From an uncultured Lachnospiraceae bacterium (GTDB lineage Bacteria; Bacillota; Clostridia; Lachnospirales; Lachnospiraceae), in assembly GCA_947169935.1 (NCBI GenBank), contig CAMVRS010000011.1, positions 1-40,009 of the forward strand: 40,009 nucleotides of DNA. The letters run 5' to 3'. The number at the start of each line of letters is the position of its first letter. Position 1 is the stretch's first letter. Under the pieces are notes generated by a model. That model did no database searches. It was not told the origin of the DNA and worked only from the letters and a program-made list of their open reading frames with translations. The translations under genes were made by a program, and so were the position numbers. Below are positions 31,478-40,009 of the stretch, piece by piece.

Positions 31478-32911
31478 ATGAAAAAGAGATTATTGGCATT
31501 AAGCATGGCAATGATCATGGCAGCAGGCACTCTGGCTGGCTGCACCGGCGACACTGCACCTGCAAGCACCACTGGTGGTGACGAAGGCGGTAGCACTACT
31601 ACCGAGGCTACTCCTACCGAGAAGCCCGTTCTGGATGAGAACGTAGAAGTTGTTGATGTAAGCGAGGAAGTAGAAGGCAAAGTTCTTAATATCTACTGCT
31701 GGAATGAGGAGTTCAAGAGCCGTCTTACAGATCACTATCCCGGATACACCGAAGTAGATGCTACTCACGGTAAGATCGGTGATATCGATGTTGTATGGAA
31801 CATCACTCCTTCAGATGACAACGCTTACCAGAACAATCTGGACGAGACCCTGCTTAAGCAGGACAGCGCAGCAGCTGATGACAAGATCGACCTGTTCCTG
31901 GTTGAGGCTGACTACGCACTTAAGTATGTAGATACCGATTACACTATGCCTGTTACCGATCTGGGCATCTCTCTTTCCGAGCTGAGCACACAGTATAAGT
32001 ACACTCAGGATGTTATGACCAGCAGCGATGGAAAGCTTAAGGGCGTTTCATGGCAGGGCTGCCCCGGTGTTCTGATCTACAACCGTGAGGCTGCTAAGAC
32101 CGTTCTTGGTTCTGACGAGCCCGCTGATGTTCAGGCAGCTGTTAAGGATTGGGATACCTACAAGGCTACCGCAGCTGATATGAAGAAGGCTGGTTACTAC
32201 ATGACCGCTACCGTTAACGATACCTATCGTACATTCTCCAACAACGTGAGCGTGCCTTGGGTAAGCGCTGACAAGAAGGTACAGGTTGACGACAACATCA
32301 AGAGATGGGTTGACGATTCCAAGGAAATGTATGATGCAGGAGAGATCAAGTCTACTGAGAACCTCTGGGGCGATGCTTGGTCATCAGGCTTCTATCCCGA
32401 TGGTAAGGTATTCTGCTACTTTGGACCCGCTTGGCTGATCAACTTCTGTATGGCAGCTGATACCGATGGTTCCATCGCTAACCAGGGTGGCTGGGGCGCA
32501 ACCGAAGGACCTCAGGGCTTCTTCTGGGGCGGTACCTGGATCTGCGCAGCTAACGGCACTGACAACAAGGCTACTGTAGCAGACATCATGAGAAAGCTTA
32601 CCGTTGACAAGGACATCATGGTTGATATCGTTAAGAAGGATGATGACTTCGTAAACAACCAGCCCGCTATGGAAGAGCTTGCAGCTAGCGATTACACCAG
32701 CGCAGTATTCGGCGGCCAGAATCCTCTGGGTATGTTCGCAGCAGGTGCTAAGAACATCAGCCTTGACAAGATCAGCGCATATGATCAGGGTTGCAACGAA
32801 GAGTTCCAGAACGCTATGAAGGATTACTTCGATGGCAACGCAGATTATGACACTGCACTCAACAAGTTCTATGATGCAATCACCACAAAGTATCCCGCAC
32901 TTAGCAAATAA
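31478..32911 (+). CDS. Family 1 carbohydrate-binding lipoprotein
   Basis: A 477-aa lipoprotein. Signal peptide with lipobox LAGC (C22), Thr-rich linker (about 26-45), then the type 2 periplasmic-binding fold of family 1 oligosaccharide-binding proteins: GKVLNIYCWNEEFKSR at the start of the fold and YFGPAWLINF, GGWGATEGPQGFFWGGTW in the second lobe. Many tryptophans suggest sugar stacking. The start ATG 31478 has GGGAGG upstream. Strong codon bias suggests high expression. Permeases follow after a hairpin terminator-like element. Substrate not deducible, probably an oligosaccharide. Confidence 0.9.
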   Translation: MKKRLLALSMAMIMAAGTLAGCTGDTAPASTTGGDEGGSTTTEATPTEKPVLDENVEVVDVSEEVEGKVLNIYCWNEEFKSRLTDHYPGYTEVDATHGKIGDIDVVWNITPSDDNAYQNNLDETLLKQDSAAADDKIDLFLVEADYALKYVDTDYTMPVTDLGISLSELSTQYKYTQDVMTSSDGKLKGVSWQGCPGVLIYNREAAKTVLGSDEPADVQAAVKDWDTYKATAADMKKAGYYMTATVNDTYRTFSNNVSVPWVSADKKVQVDDNIKRWVDDSKEMYDAGEIKSTENLWGDAWSSGFYPDGKVFCYFGPAWLINFCMAADTDGSIANQGGWGATEGPQGFFWGGTWICAANGTDNKATVADIMRKLTVDKDIMVDIVKKDDDFVNNQPAMEELAASDYTSAVFGGQNPLGMFAAGAKNISLDKISAYDQGCNEEFQNAMKDYFDGNADYDTALNKFYDAITTKYPALSK

Positions 32912-32956
32912 GTAACGGCCTTTGCGGAAAGATAAGCAGACTGAATAAGTATGAGG

Positions 32957-32988
32957 ACGTGCCTGTCCGAAAGGGCAGGCACGTTTTT
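32957..32988 (+). terminator. Partial terminator between binding protein and permease genes
   Basis: ACGTGCCTGTCC (32957-32968) pairs with GGGCAGGCACGT (32973-32984) over 12 bp (one G-U pair), loop GAAA, then five T residues (32984-32988). Read-through would express the permeases at a lower level than the binding protein. Confidence 0.8.
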
Positions 32989-33044
32989 AGTCGGAAAAAA
33001 GGATTTTTAAGAAAAATGAAGGTAATCCGGAGGGAAAAAATAGC

Positions 33045-33962
33045 ATGAAAAAAAAGAAATCCGTTGTTTCTTATAATAAATGGGGTTATATCTTTCTTAT
33101 ACCTTTTGCTGTAGTGTTTGTTATATTTCAGCTGATCCCCCTTGTTAATACTATCAAGAACAGTTTCTTTGAGCATTATCGTGACGGACTTACGATAATA
33201 GGACCCAATTGGGTTGGTCTTAAGAATTATGGTAAGTTGTTTTCGGAAGGAAACATATTAAAGTACTTCAAAAATACCATGATCATGTGGATCATGGGCT
33301 TCGTACCGCAGATTATAATCTCGCTTCTGTTCGCAGCATGGTTTTCAGATCCCAGCCTGCGTCTTAAATGCCAGAGATTTTTCAAAACAGTTATATATCT
33401 GCCGAACCTGATAATGGCATCGGCATTCTCCATGTTGTTCTTCACACTGTTCTCAACTGTAGGCCCTGTGAACGATATATTGATTAAGTTAGGTATCATT
33501 AAGGAAGCATACGACTTCATGGCTCACACCGGAAGCGTACGTACCCTGGTAGCTTTGATGAACTGCCTGATGTGGTTTGGTAATACTACCATACTGCTGC
33601 TGGCCGGTATGATGGGTATCGATACAGCCCTCTTTGAGGCTGCAGAAGTAGACGGAGCTACAGCTAACCAGGTATTCTGGAAGATAACGCTTCCTATACT
33701 TAAACCCATATTGATCTACGTTATGGTAACATCACTTATCGGTGGTCTGCAGATGTTCGATGTTCCCCAGATCCTTACCGATGGTAAAGGTTCACCGAAC
33801 AACAGCGCAACTACTCTGATCATGTGTCTGAACAATCATCTGTACAGCAAGAACTACGGTATGGGTGGTGCATTATCCGTTATCCTCTTCTTTATCACCG
33901 GCGTACTGAGCATCATAGTGTTCAAGTTCAGCGGTAACGAAGATAAATACGGTAAAGCGTAA
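33045..33962 (+). CDS. Sugar ABC transporter permease, MalF/MsmF-type
   Basis: A 305-aa inner-membrane permease with six predicted membrane segments. The EAA loop EAAEVDGATANQVFWKITLP contacts the ATPase. The N-terminal cytoplasmic sequence is basic (MKKKKSVVSYNKWGYIFLIP). GGAGGG lies upstream. It pairs with the second permease 14 bases downstream. No ATPase gene is present in this operon, so it most likely uses a shared MsmK/UgpC-type ATPase encoded elsewhere. Confidence 0.9.
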   Translation: MKKKKSVVSYNKWGYIFLIPFAVVFVIFQLIPLVNTIKNSFFEHYRDGLTIIGPNWVGLKNYGKLFSEGNILKYFKNTMIMWIMGFVPQIIISLLFAAWFSDPSLRLKCQRFFKTVIYLPNLIMASAFSMLFFTLFSTVGPVNDILIKLGIIKEAYDFMAHTGSVRTLVALMNCLMWFGNTTILLLAGMMGIDTALFEAAEVDGATANQVFWKITLPILKPILIYVMVTSLIGGLQMFDVPQILTDGKGSPNNSATTLIMCLNNHLYSKNYGMGGALSVILFFITGVLSIIVFKFSGNEDKYGKA

Positions 33963-33976
33963 AGGAGGAGAAGACA

Positions 33977-34849
33977 ATGGCGGATATAAAGATCAATACA
34001 GTCGAAGAGAGAGTTAAGGGCAGCGTCAAGAGCAGACGCGTCGTAGCATATGTTGTACTGAGCATTGCATGCTTCTTCTGCCTCATATGGTTCTACATAC
34101 TGATAATAAACGCTACCAGATCAAAGGGTGAGCTGACCAGAGGTTTTACGCCTATCCCCAGTACCCACCTGTTTGAAAACCTGCATAATGCGTTAACGGG
34201 TACACAGCCCATACTTAACGGTATGATCAACAGTATCATCGTTTCGGTTTGTACTGCAGCGCTGTGTGTGTATTTTTCAGCAATGACCGCTTATGCGATC
34301 CATGCTTATGATTTCAAGTTTAAGAAGGCTATCTTCACCGGAATACTGGCCATCATGATGATCCCTACACAGGTTACCGCACTTGGTTTCCTGCAGTTGA
34401 TCGACAAGATGAAACTGATGGATAACTTTATTCCTCTGATCGTACCTTCCATCGCAGCGCCTATCGTATTCTTCTATATGAAGCAGTACATGGAGAGCGC
34501 ACTTCCTCTGGAACTGCTGGAAGCAGCACGTATCGACGGCGCAGGTGAGATAAGGATATTCAACACCATAGTACTTCCGCTGATGGTACCGGCTATGGCA
34601 GTTCAGGCGATCTTCTCCTTCGTGTCAAGCTGGAATAACTACTTCACTCCTGCCCTGGTACTTTCAACAGATAAGAAGAAGACACTGCCTATATTGATCG
34701 CTCAGTTACGTGGTGCCGACTTCCTTAAGTTTGATATGGGTGTTGTTTATGCGACCATCGCATTCTCGATCTTCCCTGTTGTAGTTGTTTACCTGGTTCT
34801 GTCCAAGTTTATCGTTGGCGGTCTGGCAGCTGGTTCCGTAAAGGGTTGA
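33977..34849 (+). CDS. Sugar ABC transporter permease, MalG/MsmG-type
   Basis: A 290-aa permease, second half of the channel with the preceding gene. It has six membrane segments, the EAA loop LLEAARIDGAGEIRIFNTIV and a C-terminus SKFIVGGLAAGSVKG, the family's typical ending. AAAGGAGG lies upstream. It is followed by a strong terminator, though the next gene (YesL-like) resumes on the same strand after 89 bases. Confidence 0.9.
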   Translation: MADIKINTVEERVKGSVKSRRVVAYVVLSIACFFCLIWFYILIINATRSKGELTRGFTPIPSTHLFENLHNALTGTQPILNGMINSIIVSVCTAALCVYFSAMTAYAIHAYDFKFKKAIFTGILAIMMIPTQVTALGFLQLIDKMKLMDNFIPLIVPSIAAPIVFFYMKQYMESALPLELLEAARIDGAGEIRIFNTIVLPLMVPAMAVQAIFSFVSSWNNYFTPALVLSTDKKKTLPILIAQLRGADFLKFDMGVVYATIAFSIFPVVVVYLVLSKFIVGGLAAGSVKG

Positions 34850-34880
34850 TTTAAAAGGCTTAAAACAGTATAATGTATCC

Positions 34881-34914
34881 AAGAGAGGCGGGATTTTCTC
34901 TGCCTCTCTTTTTT
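34881..34914 (+). terminator. Intrinsic terminator after the permease pair
   Basis: AAGAGAGGC (34881-34889) pairs with GCCTCTCTT (34902-34910) around a 12-base loop, followed by T residues to 34914. Confidence 0.8.
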
Positions 34915-34938
34915 CTAAAACACTAAGGAATCATAGAA

Positions 34939-35631
34939 ATGAAAGGTTTATTTTCACCCGACAGCGCCATAGGAAAGGCGTTGACCAAGATAGGCGAGCT
35001 GGTTATACTAAGTATAATCTGGTTTATTACCAGCCTGCCGGTGATCACCATAGGTGCATCAACCACCGCCCTGTACTATGCTACGGTCAAGAGTCTCAGG
35101 ATGGGCAGGGGATATGTTATAAAGGAATATTTCAAGGCCTGGAAGGAGAATTTTCTCCGCGCCACTTTCCTTACGATATTCTTCATAGTATGTATCCTGG
35201 GATTGTGGACGGTATTGCAGATGATGGGTGTCACGCTTGAAGATATATCCGTGAATGCCATTAAAAGCGCCTATGTTGATAATGCAGAAACGGCTCTGGC
35301 CATGTATTTTATCTCTGCGGGATATATAATACTGCTTGGGGGATTGTTCTGTTATGTATTCCCTCTGCTGTCGCGTTTCGACCAGAGCGGGATCAAGATC
35401 CTCTTTATGGCTTTCGTGATGATGATCCGTTTCTTCTATTATAGTATATCCGTATTTGTGATACTGGTGGGATTGGGATATCTGGTGGTAAGACTTCCGT
35501 TGGGCATAATGTTTGCGCCGGGATTGTGGGCGCTGCTTTCATCATTTTTACTGGAAAAGGCTTTCATCAAATATACGCCCGAGCCTGATCCGGATTCGGA
35601 CGTGGATGCATGGTGGATGAGGCTGTCATGA
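34939..35631 (+). CDS. YesL-family (DUF624) membrane protein
   Basis: A 230-aa membrane protein of the YesL/DUF624 family. It opens with a short soluble stretch and [20 protein letters not shown], the family hallmark, then four to five hydrophobic segments. YesL-like proteins accompany carbohydrate ABC transporters and YesMN-type regulators in Firmicutes, but their biochemical role is unsettled. It starts 24 bases after a terminator and has no obvious promoter of its own, so it probably depends on read-through. A chemoreceptor gene follows. Confidence 0.85.
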   Translation: MKGLFSPDSAIGKALTKIGELVILSIIWFITSLPVITIGASTTALYYATVKSLRMGRGYVIKEYFKAWKENFLRATFLTIFFIVCILGLWTVLQMMGVTLEDISVNAIKSAYVDNAETALAMYFISAGYIILLGGLFCYVFPLLSRFDQSGIKILFMAFVMMIRFFYYSISVFVILVGLGYLVVRLPLGIMFAPGLWALLSSFLLEKAFIKYTPEPDPDSDVDAWWMRLS

Positions 35632-35698
35632 AAACATGAGGACATGGGGACAGTCCCCGCGTCTTCACCATAGATTACAAAAGGAGGGTATTGGGGTT

Positions 35699-37447
35699 AT
35701 GAAGAACAAAGTATCTTTTGTAAAAAGGATCAATTTTGTCACAGGTATAAGCTTTCTGCTTTTGCTCCTTGTATATCTGGGCACCAGTATTTACAGTATT
35801 GTGGGCAGCCACAGTATGCAGCAGGTCAATTCGCAGATATCACAGTCTCTGGTATCCTATGCGGATAAGCAGGCAGCCCTTAAAGTTGCCACTTCAGAAC
35901 TGCAGAGACATCTGGTAACAGCCATTCTGGCTGCGGATGATGCAGTCCGTCAGGATTCCCTAAATCAATACAACAGTACAAAAGCCGAGCTGGGCACGCT
36001 GCTGGAAGATCTGAGCAAAGTTATGGCGGCAGACGGCGCAGCAGGTTATGAAGACGTGATCAACAGAATGGAGGAGAACCTCCAGCGGTATACGGAAGTC
36101 TGTGACAAGTGCATAACGGCGTCTGATATCAACAGACAGCTGGCTTTTAACATGTCTATCGAGGATCTGGCAGGACCCAAGGCGGATCTGGAACAGACTA
36201 ATAAGGATCTTTCGGATCTGATCAGCGCTGTTGAAAAACAGGGTATGGACAGGTCCTCCGAACTGATAAAGAACAGCAGGAATGTGACGGTTTTCGGTAT
36301 CATAGGATTTATTCTGGTCATGCTGGTTTCTATAGTGATCATCCTTAAGCTGGTGACCACGCCTCTGCGCAGGACAGCGATAGAGCTGGATGCAATGATC
36401 GATGAGATACGTGAGCAGAAGGGTGACCTGAGCCGACGCATAGAGGTTAAGTCCGATAATGAGATAGGCAGTGTGGTCAGCGGTATCAATGAATTTGTGG
36501 AAACACTGCAGACTATAATGCGTCAGCTTAAGGATAATGCGAACAGCTTAAGCGAGACCTCCGGAGCAATAAGCAAGAGGATGAACGAGGCCAACGACAG
36601 TATTAAAAGGTCTAATGACGCTATGGATCAGGTTACTTCTACCATGGTGACCGTGACCAGTACTACAGATGATATATCCGGAAAACTGGAAGGCGTGCGT
36701 GATTCCGTCAATAACATGAGCAGGCTGACAAAGGAAGGCAGCAGATTTGCTTCTGATGTGGTGAAGGAAGCGGATATGATCCAGAAAGAGGCCGGTGATA
36801 AGAAGATTAAGACCGGAAAGCATATAGAGGAACTGAACGAAGTGCTTAAGCGCTCCGTAGAGAACTCCGCACAGGTAAGCCGTATAGGTGAGCTTACGGA
36901 AAACATACTTGAGATAGCCTCCGAGACCAATCTGCTCTCCCTTAACGCCAGCATAGAGGCGGCCAGAGCAGGAGAAGCCGGCAGGGGCTTTGCCGTTGTG
37001 GCCGGTGAGATAAGCAAACTGGCAGAAGACAGCAGCAAGACGGCAGCCGATATCCAGAATATAAGCAATAACGTAACTTCTGCTGTTAAGGAGCTTTCCG
37101 AAAACGCTACGGCAGTTATAGAATTTATTAATAATGTAGTTCTTGCGGATTATGACGCCTATGTACAGACCGGCGATAAATATGAGAAGAGCGCGGTGCA
37201 TTTCAACGAAGTGCTTACCGGTCTGCTTAAGTCTACCGGTGAGCTGGATGCGGCAATGGGCTCCATGAGCAAGGCTGTGACCGCCATAAGCGATTCCGTA
37301 GGCGTATCCGCAGATGCTATACGCGAGGCAGAGCGCAGCGCAGGCGAGATCAGCGATAACATCGTGGATGTCAATACTCTGGTAGATACAAACCAGGATA
37401 TCAGCAACGCGCTGAACAGGGAAGTAGGCAGATTTGCAAAACTGTAA
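35699..37447 (+). CDS. Methyl-accepting chemotaxis protein
   Basis: A 582-aa chemoreceptor. TM1 (about 10-34), a helical extracytoplasmic sensing region (about 35-193), TM2 (about 195-216), HAMP (about 217-275) and a long signalling coiled coil whose conserved tip is [20 protein letters not shown] followed by [18 protein letters not shown]. The start is ATG 35699 with AAAGGAGGG; an upstream in-frame start at 35636 has no site. No cache domain is obvious; a four-helix-bundle sensor is likely. Its position after a sugar uptake operon suggests it may report on the same substrate. Its presence implies that the organism has a chemotaxis pathway and is probably motile. Confidence 0.9.
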   Translation: MKNKVSFVKRINFVTGISFLLLLLVYLGTSIYSIVGSHSMQQVNSQISQSLVSYADKQAALKVATSELQRHLVTAILAADDAVRQDSLNQYNSTKAELGTLLEDLSKVMAADGAAGYEDVINRMEENLQRYTEVCDKCITASDINRQLAFNMSIEDLAGPKADLEQTNKDLSDLISAVEKQGMDRSSELIKNSRNVTVFGIIGFILVMLVSIVIILKLVTTPLRRTAIELDAMIDEIREQKGDLSRRIEVKSDNEIGSVVSGINEFVETLQTIMRQLKDNANSLSETSGAISKRMNEANDSIKRSNDAMDQVTSTMVTVTSTTDDISGKLEGVRDSVNNMSRLTKEGSRFASDVVKEADMIQKEAGDKKIKTGKHIEELNEVLKRSVENSAQVSRIGELTENILEIASETNLLSLNASIEAARAGEAGRGFAVVAGEISKLAEDSSKTAADIQNISNNVTSAVKELSENATAVIEFINNVVLADYDAYVQTGDKYEKSAVHFNEVLTGLLKSTGELDAAMGSMSKAVTAISDSVGVSADAIREAERSAGEISDNIVDVNTLVDTNQDISNALNREVGRFAKL

Positions 37448-37492
37448 GCCTGTCCGGACCCTTATAAAAGCCGCTTAAACCGCAGAAAGTCC

Positions 37493-37521
37493 TTGAAAAA
37501 GGCTGTTTCTTGTGATAGGAT
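37493..37521 (+). promoter_or_regulatory. Promoter of the 203-aa hypothetical gene
   Basis: TTGAAA (37493-37498), 17 bases, then TAGGAT (37516-37521) preceded by TGA, an extended -10 context. Confidence 0.6.
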
Positions 37522-37593
37522 AATAAGAGCGATTGCTTTTATCGCAGAGGCTTTTGGGGGCATTTGAAAAATAGAAAAGGGAAGGTAAAGGCC

Positions 37594-38205
37594 ATGATAG
37601 ACGTTAACCAGATAATGTTCGAAATGATCAGAAAAAGCAATTCTGTAGCTACTTCGAATGTTAACGAGATAGAAGAGATAGTGGATACCGGACTTGAGAA
37701 GTCCGAAGAGAATATCCAGAAGATAGCCATGGAATACCTTGAGGATAAGGGATATTCCAAATCCGTTCAGAACATGGACGAGGCTAAGAAGAAGATCATT
37801 GCCAGCAGCATGTATTCCGATACGGTGCGTATCCGCAAGACCCGCCGCATGGAAGATGATCTGCTTCTGGAGGCAGAGCCCGATGATGTAGAGAAGCTGA
37901 TGGATATCTGCCTGCTTGATAATCTGATGAAGGTTAACGAGAGGCTTGAGAATTTCACAAACGGCCGTGTTGAATATGCGGTTGAAGTGGTTGACGAGAT
38001 CCTTCTGGATAATGAGAAGACCGGCGGAAGCCTTTTGGAATATGTATCATTACAGACTCTTCTCAACAGATATGCGGCTCAGGGTTTCCATGTGGTAACC
38101 ATCACCAACAGAGAGATAGGAAGCGGCGGAAAGCTTATGATGGCAGGCTTTTCATCAGTTAAGAAGCAGACCGTTATCGTATTCGAGCGCCGCGTAGAAG
38201 GGTGA
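37594..38205 (+). CDS. Hypothetical protein, 203 aa, with DUF4177-like C-terminus
   Basis: A 203-aa acidic, soluble, mostly helical protein of unknown function. Residues about 85-155 are helices rich in Glu/Asp/Leu (around EDDLLLEAEPDDVEKLMDIC). The last 50 residues (LLNRYAAQGFHVVTITNREI then KKQTVIVFERR) resemble the short alpha/beta fold of DUF4177 ('LNxxGxEGWxLV ... VIFKR'); this match is weak. The ATG at 37594 with GGGAAGG upstream is preferred to a TTG at 37564. It has its own promoter and a perfect terminator, so it is a single-gene unit. Confidence 0.65.
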   Translation: MIDVNQIMFEMIRKSNSVATSNVNEIEEIVDTGLEKSEENIQKIAMEYLEDKGYSKSVQNMDEAKKKIIASSMYSDTVRIRKTRRMEDDLLLEAEPDDVEKLMDICLLDNLMKVNERLENFTNGRVEYAVEVVDEILLDNEKTGGSLLEYVSLQTLLNRYAAQGFHVVTITNREIGSGGKLMMAGFSSVKKQTVIVFERRVEG

Positions 38206-38223
38206 GCTTATAAACATTAATTC

Positions 38224-38251
38224 AAGGGGACGGGATGACCGTCCCCTTTTT
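38224..38251 (+). terminator. Intrinsic terminator of the hypothetical gene
   Basis: AAGGGGACGG (38224-38233) and CCGTCCCCTT (38239-38248) form a perfect 10-bp stem with loop GATGA, followed by T residues to 38251. Confidence 0.88.
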
Positions 38252-38259
38252 ATGACTCT

Positions 38260-38390
38260 GTCATCCTGAGGGTGTCAGAAGTAAAAATGCGTGTCATCCT
38301 GAGGGCGTCAGAAATATAAATTACGTGTCATCCTGAGGGCGTCAGAAATATAAATTACGTGTCATCCTGAGCGAAGCGAAGGATCTTTAT
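38260..38390 (+). repeat. Tandem extragenic repeat array, four units of 33-34 bp
   Basis: GTCATCCTGAG starts units at 38260, 38293, 38327 and 38361 (steps 33, 34, 34). Units 2 and 3 (38293-38326 and 38327-38360) are identical over all 34 bases. Unit 4 carries the GCGAAGCGAAGGATC half missing from the others and can fold as ATCCT (38364-38368) with AGGAT (38380-38384). The same hairpin element occurs at 1941-1967. Confidence 0.85.
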
Positions 38391-38402
38391 TAGGAGAAAT
38401 TT

Positions 38403-39245
38403 ATGAGAGAGATAAACACCGAGAACATCATACAGGCAGTACGCGATATGTGCATCGAAGCCAATTACGGCTTATCCGGTGATATGAAGGCAGCGCTGGA
38501 TAAGGCTGCGGAGACGGATTCTTCCGAGCTGGGACGCAGCATCTTATGCCAGCTGCAGAAGAATCTAAAGATTGCAGGAGAGGATCAGATCCCCATCTGC
38601 CAGGATACGGGTATGGCAGTGGTCTTCGTTGAGCTGGGCCAGGACGTGCATATTACAGGCGGCGGTCTGGAAGATGCTATAAATGAAGGCGTCCGCCGCG
38701 GCTATGTGGAAGGCTATCTGCGCAAGTCAGTTGTCGGGGATCCCATAGAGAGAGTCAACACCAAAGACAATACCCCTGCGGTGATCCATTATTTCGTGGT
38801 TCCCGGGGACAGGCTTAAGATAACCATCGCGCCCAAAGGCTTTGGCAGCGAGAACATGAGCCGTGTATTTATGTTAAAGCCTGCAGACGGAGTCGAGGGC
38901 ATAAAAAACGCCGTTATCACGGCTGTTAAGGATGCAGGTCCCAACGCCTGCCCTCCCATGGTAGTGGGTGTGGGTATAGGCGGGACATTCGAAAAATGTG
39001 CACTGCTGGCAAAGAAGGCGCTCACCAGAAATATAGAACAGCATTCCGATAAGCCTCATGTACGTGAGCTTGAAGAAGAGATATTAAAACAGATAAACGA
39101 GAGTAATATAGGACCCGGTGGTCTTGGGGGAAGCACTACGGCTTTTGCGGTGAACATCGAAACTTATGCGACCCATATCGCAGGCCTGCCGGTTGGCGTG
39201 AACATCTGCTGCCATGTTAACAGGCATGCAGTAAGAGAACTATAA
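38403..39245 (+). CDS. Fumarate hydratase (class I) alpha subunit
   Basis: A 280-aa alpha subunit of a two-subunit, iron-sulfur fumarase or L-tartrate dehydratase, which interconverts fumarate and malate (or dehydrates tartrate). Cluster ligands expected at C66 (PICQDTGMAV), C183 (NACPPMVVGVGIGG) and C270 (VNICCHVNRH) are present, as is GPGGLGG at about 238-243. TAGGAG precedes the start, which lies 12 bases after the tandem repeat array. The beta subunit gene, normally next to it and needed for activity, is absent: the downstream gene is a convergent acyltransferase, and nothing upstream is beta-like. The substrate cannot be settled from the alpha subunit alone. Confidence 0.88.
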   Translation: MREINTENIIQAVRDMCIEANYGLSGDMKAALDKAAETDSSELGRSILCQLQKNLKIAGEDQIPICQDTGMAVVFVELGQDVHITGGGLEDAINEGVRRGYVEGYLRKSVVGDPIERVNTKDNTPAVIHYFVVPGDRLKITIAPKGFGSENMSRVFMLKPADGVEGIKNAVITAVKDAGPNACPPMVVGVGIGGTFEKCALLAKKALTRNIEQHSDKPHVRELEEEILKQINESNIGPGGLGGSTTAFAVNIETYATHIAGLPVGVNICCHVNRHAVREL

Positions 39246-39974
39246 GGACTGTTTATTTTTCAGATACGTCTCCATCATCATCTCCCTCACTTTATCGGGC
39301 AGGGCTTTGCGCTGATCCCGGTCTAAGGGAGCCACATCGATGGGAGGAAGGTATTCTATGGTGACGGAAGCCTTCTTTATAAAAGGAAGATGATCTTCAA
39401 ATATAGCGGCGGTGTTGTTTAAAACTACCGGGATTATCTTGCAGTCACTCTTTTCGGCTATCTTAAAGCTGCCGGCGTGGAAGGGCAGCATCACTTCATC
39501 CCCTTTATTTCTGGTGCCTTCCGGGAAGATTGCCATGGAAATGCCGTTCTTTATCTTATCGGCGGAATCGTTGATAGTCTTCATTCCCTTGCGTATATCT
39601 TTACGGTCAAGGAATTCACAGTGGAGCAGCTTCATCCACCAGGTCAGGGTCAGGAACTTGAGCAGTTCCTTTTTTGCTATATATCCGCAAAGTCCGGGAA
39701 CTCTGGGATAGGTTAATATAATATCGAAGAAACTGTTGTGGTTTAAAATGTAGAGTACGGGTTCATCCTTGGGGACATTCTCTTCGCCAATGACATTTGT
39801 TTTGACACCGCAAAGGAAGATGACTACGCGGAAAGCCCAGTTTACTATCCCCAGGCTGGCCTTATCACGCGCCTTTTTGCTGAAGAGTCCTATTAAGAGC
39901 ATCAGCGGCTGTAATATAAATGATATTATCAGAAAAGGCAAAACAAACAGCAGTACTATTATCAAACGTATCAT
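39240..39974 (-). CDS. 1-acyl-sn-glycerol-3-phosphate acyltransferase (PlsC-like)
   Basis: This 244-aa membrane-associated enzyme transfers an acyl chain to lysophosphatidate in phospholipid synthesis. One N-terminal hydrophobic stretch (about 3-30) anchors it. The catalytic HX4D is H79-NSFF-D84 in NHNSFFD, and the acceptor motif is FPEGTR (150-155) with the later IIPVVLNN. AAGGAGA lies 5 bases before the start. Its stop overlaps the 3' end of the fumarase alpha gene by 6 bases. Family is firm; the exact acyl donor (acyl-ACP or acyl-CoA) is not readable. Confidence 0.88.
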   Translation of the reverse strand: MIRLIIVLLFVLPFLIISFILQPLMLLIGLFSKKARDKASLGIVNWAFRVVIFLCGVKTNVIGEENVPKDEPVLYILNHNSFFDIILTYPRVPGLCGYIAKKELLKFLTLTWWMKLLHCEFLDRKDIRKGMKTINDSADKIKNGISMAIFPEGTRNKGDEVMLPFHAGSFKIAEKSDCKIIPVVLNNTAAIFEDHLPFIKKASVTIEYLPPIDVAPLDRDQRKALPDKVREMMMETYLKNKQSL

Positions 39975-40009
39975 TATAAATCTCCTTTTTCGTCGGTCAA
40001 CACAGGCAT

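Noticed and set aside
35641-35660. GGGGACAGTCCCC hairpin before the chemoreceptor gene as a terminator
   Set aside because: The loop is only one base, there is no T run, and it could not form a stable intrinsic terminator.
35636-35698. Upstream start for the chemoreceptor gene
   Set aside because: The extra residues are not family-like and AAAGGAGGG precedes the ATG at 35699.
38260-38390. CRISPR-like periodic array
   Set aside because: The units are continuous 33-34 bp tandem copies with no unique spacers, and no cas gene is present.

Overview
The window looks like a chromosomal segment of a Gram-positive Clostridia, most likely Lachnospiraceae (Butyrivibrio/Roseburia-like). The reasons are strong AGGAGG-type ribosome binding sites, lipoprotein sugar-binding proteins, LytS/YesN two-component systems, a multiple-monosaccharide (ChvE/MmsA/MmsB) transporter, a YtrA-type GntR/ABC operon, a GUS-type GH2 enzyme and a two-subunit class I fumarase alpha chain. 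This assignment is inference from gene content; no 16S or other marker is present.

Layout. 1-1.9 kb: an N-terminally truncated CbxX/SpoVK-like AAA+ ATPase fragment overlapping an RNase J-like metallo-beta-lactamase. 1.9-3.0 kb: an extragenic repeat and an AT-rich orphan PD-(D/E)XK (RecB-like) nuclease. 3.0-6.5 kb: an XRE-TPR regulator, a beta-glucuronidase-type GH2 enzyme, a small hypothetical gene, and a 0.5 kb AT-rich cassette framed by a 24-bp direct repeat. 6.5-9.2 kb: a GntR (YtrA-type) regulator with a 37-bp palindromic operator on its promoter, an ABC exporter pair and a GNAT acetyltransferase. 9.2-11.8 kb: a lipoprotein, a small protein with four VYAGP repeats plus a double zinc ribbon, and a radical SAM/SPASM enzyme; this is the best candidate for an undescribed peptide-modification system. 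11.8-12.9 kb (minus strand): a membrane diguanylate cyclase.

12.9-23.5 kb is a sugar-sensing and uptake block. It holds a membrane-anchored sugar-binding sensor protein, a LytS/YesM histidine kinase, a YesN/AraC response regulator and a lipoprotein xylose-type binding protein. These are followed by a separately terminated ChvE-like binding protein, a double ATPase and two paralogous permeases. The sensor half resembles the clostridial XylFII-LytS-YesN system, so it probably drives the transporter half. 23.5-23.9 kb is a gene-free, GC-rich, palindromic element. 23.9-25.1 kb encodes a serine beta-lactamase-fold hydrolase.

25.2-31.2 kb holds a LacI-type sugar-binding domain fused to GGDEF, immediately followed by an AgrA-like LytTR regulator and an AgrC-like GHKL kinase. 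Next comes an ABC operon that begins with a 56-aa membrane protein, preceded by a 21-bp-spaced direct repeat that fits a LytTR binding site. 31.3-37.4 kb is a second carbohydrate operon (CcpA cre site, family 1 binding protein, two permeases without an ATPase, a YesL-like protein, a chemoreceptor). 37.5-40 kb has a hypothetical gene, a 34-bp tandem extragenic repeat array, a fumarase alpha subunit without its beta partner, and a convergent PlsC acyltransferase.

Overall the region is dominated by detection and import of plant- or host-derived sugars (several binding proteins, two TCSs, two diguanylate cyclases, one chemoreceptor, GH2). No rRNA, tRNA, CRISPR array, transposase or phage gene was seen.
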